Assembly: GCF_000317635.1 (NCBI RefSeq)
Contig: NC_019779.1
Location: forward strand, 3,286,001-3,350,000
DNA: 64,000 nucleotides
Origin: Halothece sp. PCC 7418
GTDB taxonomy: Bacteria; Cyanobacteriota; Cyanobacteriia; Cyanobacteriales; Rubidibacteraceae
Reading direction: 5' to 3'
Positions within the stretch are counted from its first letter, which is position 1. Each line of letters opens with the position of its first letter. Positions 62,461-64,000 of the stretch are shown piece after piece. The notes under the pieces were generated by a model, which did not search any database, was not told the DNA's origin, and was given only the letters and a program-made list of their open reading frames with translations. Position numbers and translations under genes: made by a program.

Positions 62461-64000
62461 ATGTTTGTCAACTACTTTATTAAACGTCCTGTTTTCGCCA
62501 CGGTTTGTTCCCTGATTGTTTTAATCGTGGGAGTGATTTGTATTCCCTTGCTTCCCGTGGCGCAATATCCTGATATTAGCCCCAAACAGGTCAGTGTTCG
62601 TGCCACTTATACTGGGGCTGATGCCAAAACCGTTGAAGAAACGGTAACAACAGTCTTAGAACGGGAAATTAATGGCATTGATGGTATGCGCTACATGAGT
62701 TCCAGTAGCACGAATAGCGGGGTTAGTTCCATTACCGTTACCTTTGAAGCCAGTCGGAACCAAGATATTGCTGCAGTTGATGTGCAGAACCGCGTCTCCC
62801 AAGCTGAACCCTCTTTACCGCAACCTGTGATTCAAAATGGCGTGGAAGTGAGTAAAGAATCCAACACGATTTTGATGGGGTTTGGACTCTTTAGCGAAAA
62901 TGACCAATATGACAATATTTTCTTGAGCAATTATGCTGATCTCTATCTGGTTGATGCCTTAGAACGAGTGGAAGGGGTGGGGAATGTGCAAATTTTCGGG
63001 GAACGGAAATATGCAATGCGGATCTGGCTGAATCCCGACCGTTTAGCGAGTCGAAATTTAGTCGCCCAAGATGTCATTGACGCGCTACAAGAACAAAATA
63101 TTCAAGTGGGTGCGGGTCAAGTGGGACAACCGCCAGTCCCAGGGGATCAACGGTTTCAAATTAGCTTACGGGCGGATACTCGTTTGGAAACCGTTGCTGA
63201 GTTTGAAGATTTAATTATTAGCACCCAAGATAACGGGACACTGATTAAACTCAAAGATGTGGGACGAGCAGAGTTAGGCGCTCAAGATTATAGTTCCTTC
63301 TTGCGCTTTCGGGGGAATGAAGCGGTTGGCTTAGGGATTTATCAGCAACCAGGAAGTAATGCTCTTGATGTGGCGCGGGGAGTAAAAGCAAGAATGAAAG
63401 AGCTTTCCCAAGAGTTTCCCTCTGGGATGAGTTATGATATTGGCTTTGATACCACCGACTTTGTGCAACAGTCCATGATTAGTGTGGTGCAAACCCTTCT
63501 GCAAGCGGTGGTTTTGGTGATTTTAGTTATCTATGTTTTTCTACAAGATTGGCGCACGACACTGATTCCTGCGATTACCATTCCCGTCTCTTTAATTGGA
63601 ACGTTTGCTTTTGTCAAATTATTTGGTTTTTCCATCAATAGCTTAACCTTGTTTGGGATTACCCTCGCTACAGGGATGGTGGTGGATGATGCCATTATTG
63701 TGGTCGAAAATATCAGCCGTAAAATTCAAGATGATGCTTATCCTCCCGCCCAAGCTGCGATGGTGGCGATGCGGGAGTTAACGGGGGCGGTGATTGCGAC
63801 TTCTTTGGTTTTAATGGCGGTGTTTATTCCCGTTGCTTTCTTCCCTGGGACAACGGGGGCGTTATATCGCCAGTTTGCCTTAACCATTGCCTTCGCGATC
63901 GCGGTTTCCACGTTTAATGCCCTCACTCTCACCCCGACTCTATCAGGTTTGTTACTTCGGCAAAAAATGCCCAGTCAGGGAGTCCTTGCCATTGCTTTTG
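62461..64000 (+). CDS. RND-family (HAE1) efflux pump, 3' end beyond window
   Basis: Starts MFVNYFIKRPVFATVCSLIVLIVG and stays open for 513 codons to the edge. Porter-domain landmarks SVRATYTGADAKTVEETVTTVLE and SSSSTNSGVSSITVTFE match AcrB/MexB-type hydrophobic and amphiphilic pumps; helix 4 has GITLATGMVVDDAIIVVENI with the proton-relay Asp pair. Second RND system in this window, of a different subfamily from the one at 10235 because of its RPVFA-type start. Confidence 0.93.
   Translation, partial: MFVNYFIKRPVFATVCSLIVLIVGVICIPLLPVAQYPDISPKQVSVRATYTGADAKTVEETVTTVLEREINGIDGMRYMSSSSTNSGVSSITVTFEASRNQDIAAVDVQNRVSQAEPSLPQPVIQNGVEVSKESNTILMGFGLFSENDQYDNIFLSNYADLYLVDALERVEGVGNVQIFGERKYAMRIWLNPDRLASRNLVAQDVIDALQEQNIQVGAGQVGQPPVPGDQRFQISLRADTRLETVAEFEDLIISTQDNGTLIKLKDVGRAELGAQDYSSFLRFRGNEAVGLGIYQQPGSNALDVARGVKARMKELSQEFPSGMSYDIGFDTTDFVQQSMISVVQTLLQAVVLVILVIYVFLQDWRTTLIPAITIPVSLIGTFAFVKLFGFSINSLTLFGITLATGMVVDDAIIVVENISRKIQDDAYPPAQAAMVAMRELTGAVIATSLVLMAVFIPVAFFPGTTGALYRQFALTIAFAIAVSTFNALTLTPTLSGLLLRQKMPSQGVLAIAF

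Noticed and set aside
1-64000. CRISPR array, prophage or rRNA operon
   Set aside because: I looked for regular direct repeats with spacers, phage structural genes and rRNA signatures and saw none.

Overview
This window looks like a cyanobacterial chromosome, most likely from a halotolerant unicellular lineage of the Halothece / Aphanothece halophytica / Dactylococcopsis type. The direct evidence is a set of oxygenic-photosynthesis genes (petB, petD, psb28, psb34, chlP, ctpA), cyanobacteria-typical families (DUF3155, DUF2854, group 2 sigma factor), a bidirectional Hox hydrogenase, and very many HIP1 octamers (GCGATCGC, often extended as GCGCGATCGCGC). The lineage guess rests on a BCCT betaine-type transporter paired with a tandem universal stress protein, and on a 721-residue DnaK with a long acidic tail; it is an inference.

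Layout. Positions 1-1.9 kb hold a ParA-like ATPase, a glutaminase and the start of a third gene in one leftward operon. Positions 2.2-7.1 kb are the compact hoxEFUYH operon with a clear terminator. Positions 7.4-9.0 kb are a tnpB-only IS200/IS605-type element that also carries a small ribbon-helix-helix gene. Positions 9.2-16.7 kb hold a DUF362 protein and an RND efflux pump whose adaptor and pump genes are separated by toxin-antitoxin genes; a 215-bp chimeric scar there, made of the adaptor 3' end joined to the pump 5' end, records a tandem duplication. Positions 16.8-26.8 kb are mostly housekeeping: chorismate-utilising enzyme, sigma factor, pgl, FHA protein, psb28, BCCT transporter, USP and 3-methyladenine glycosylase. 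Positions 26.9-29.7 kb are a small accessory patch: two tnpB relics flank a degenerate hydrogenase-maturation-protease-like gene, followed by a membrane-anchored PD-(D/E)XK nuclease-like protein.

Positions 29.8-42.1 kb are core genes (rsmE, petBD, ctpA, LpxB-like, psb34, response regulator, ribF, moxR, EamA, galE, DUF3155) plus a likely 36-residue membrane protein. Positions 42.2-50.3 kb include comB, a methyltransferase, GNAT, LysR, OsmC, S26 peptidase, DUF815 ATPase, a flavoprotein disulfide reductase and an orphan antitoxin. Positions 50.5-60.3 kb are speA, a receiver protein, DUF2854, chlP and the grpE-dnaK-dnaJ-tusA-like cluster. Positions 60.3-64.0 kb are a PadR regulator divergent from a second adaptor/RND pump pair that runs off the right edge.

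I saw no rRNA, convincing tRNA, CRISPR array or prophage. The most unusual items are the duplication scar in the efflux operon, the tnpB element with a displaced catalytic glutamate and its companion small regulator-like gene, the hydrogenase-protease relative that has lost its expected metal ligands, and the membrane-tethered nuclease-like protein. All functional statements are from sequence reading and recalled family knowledge; no database search was run.
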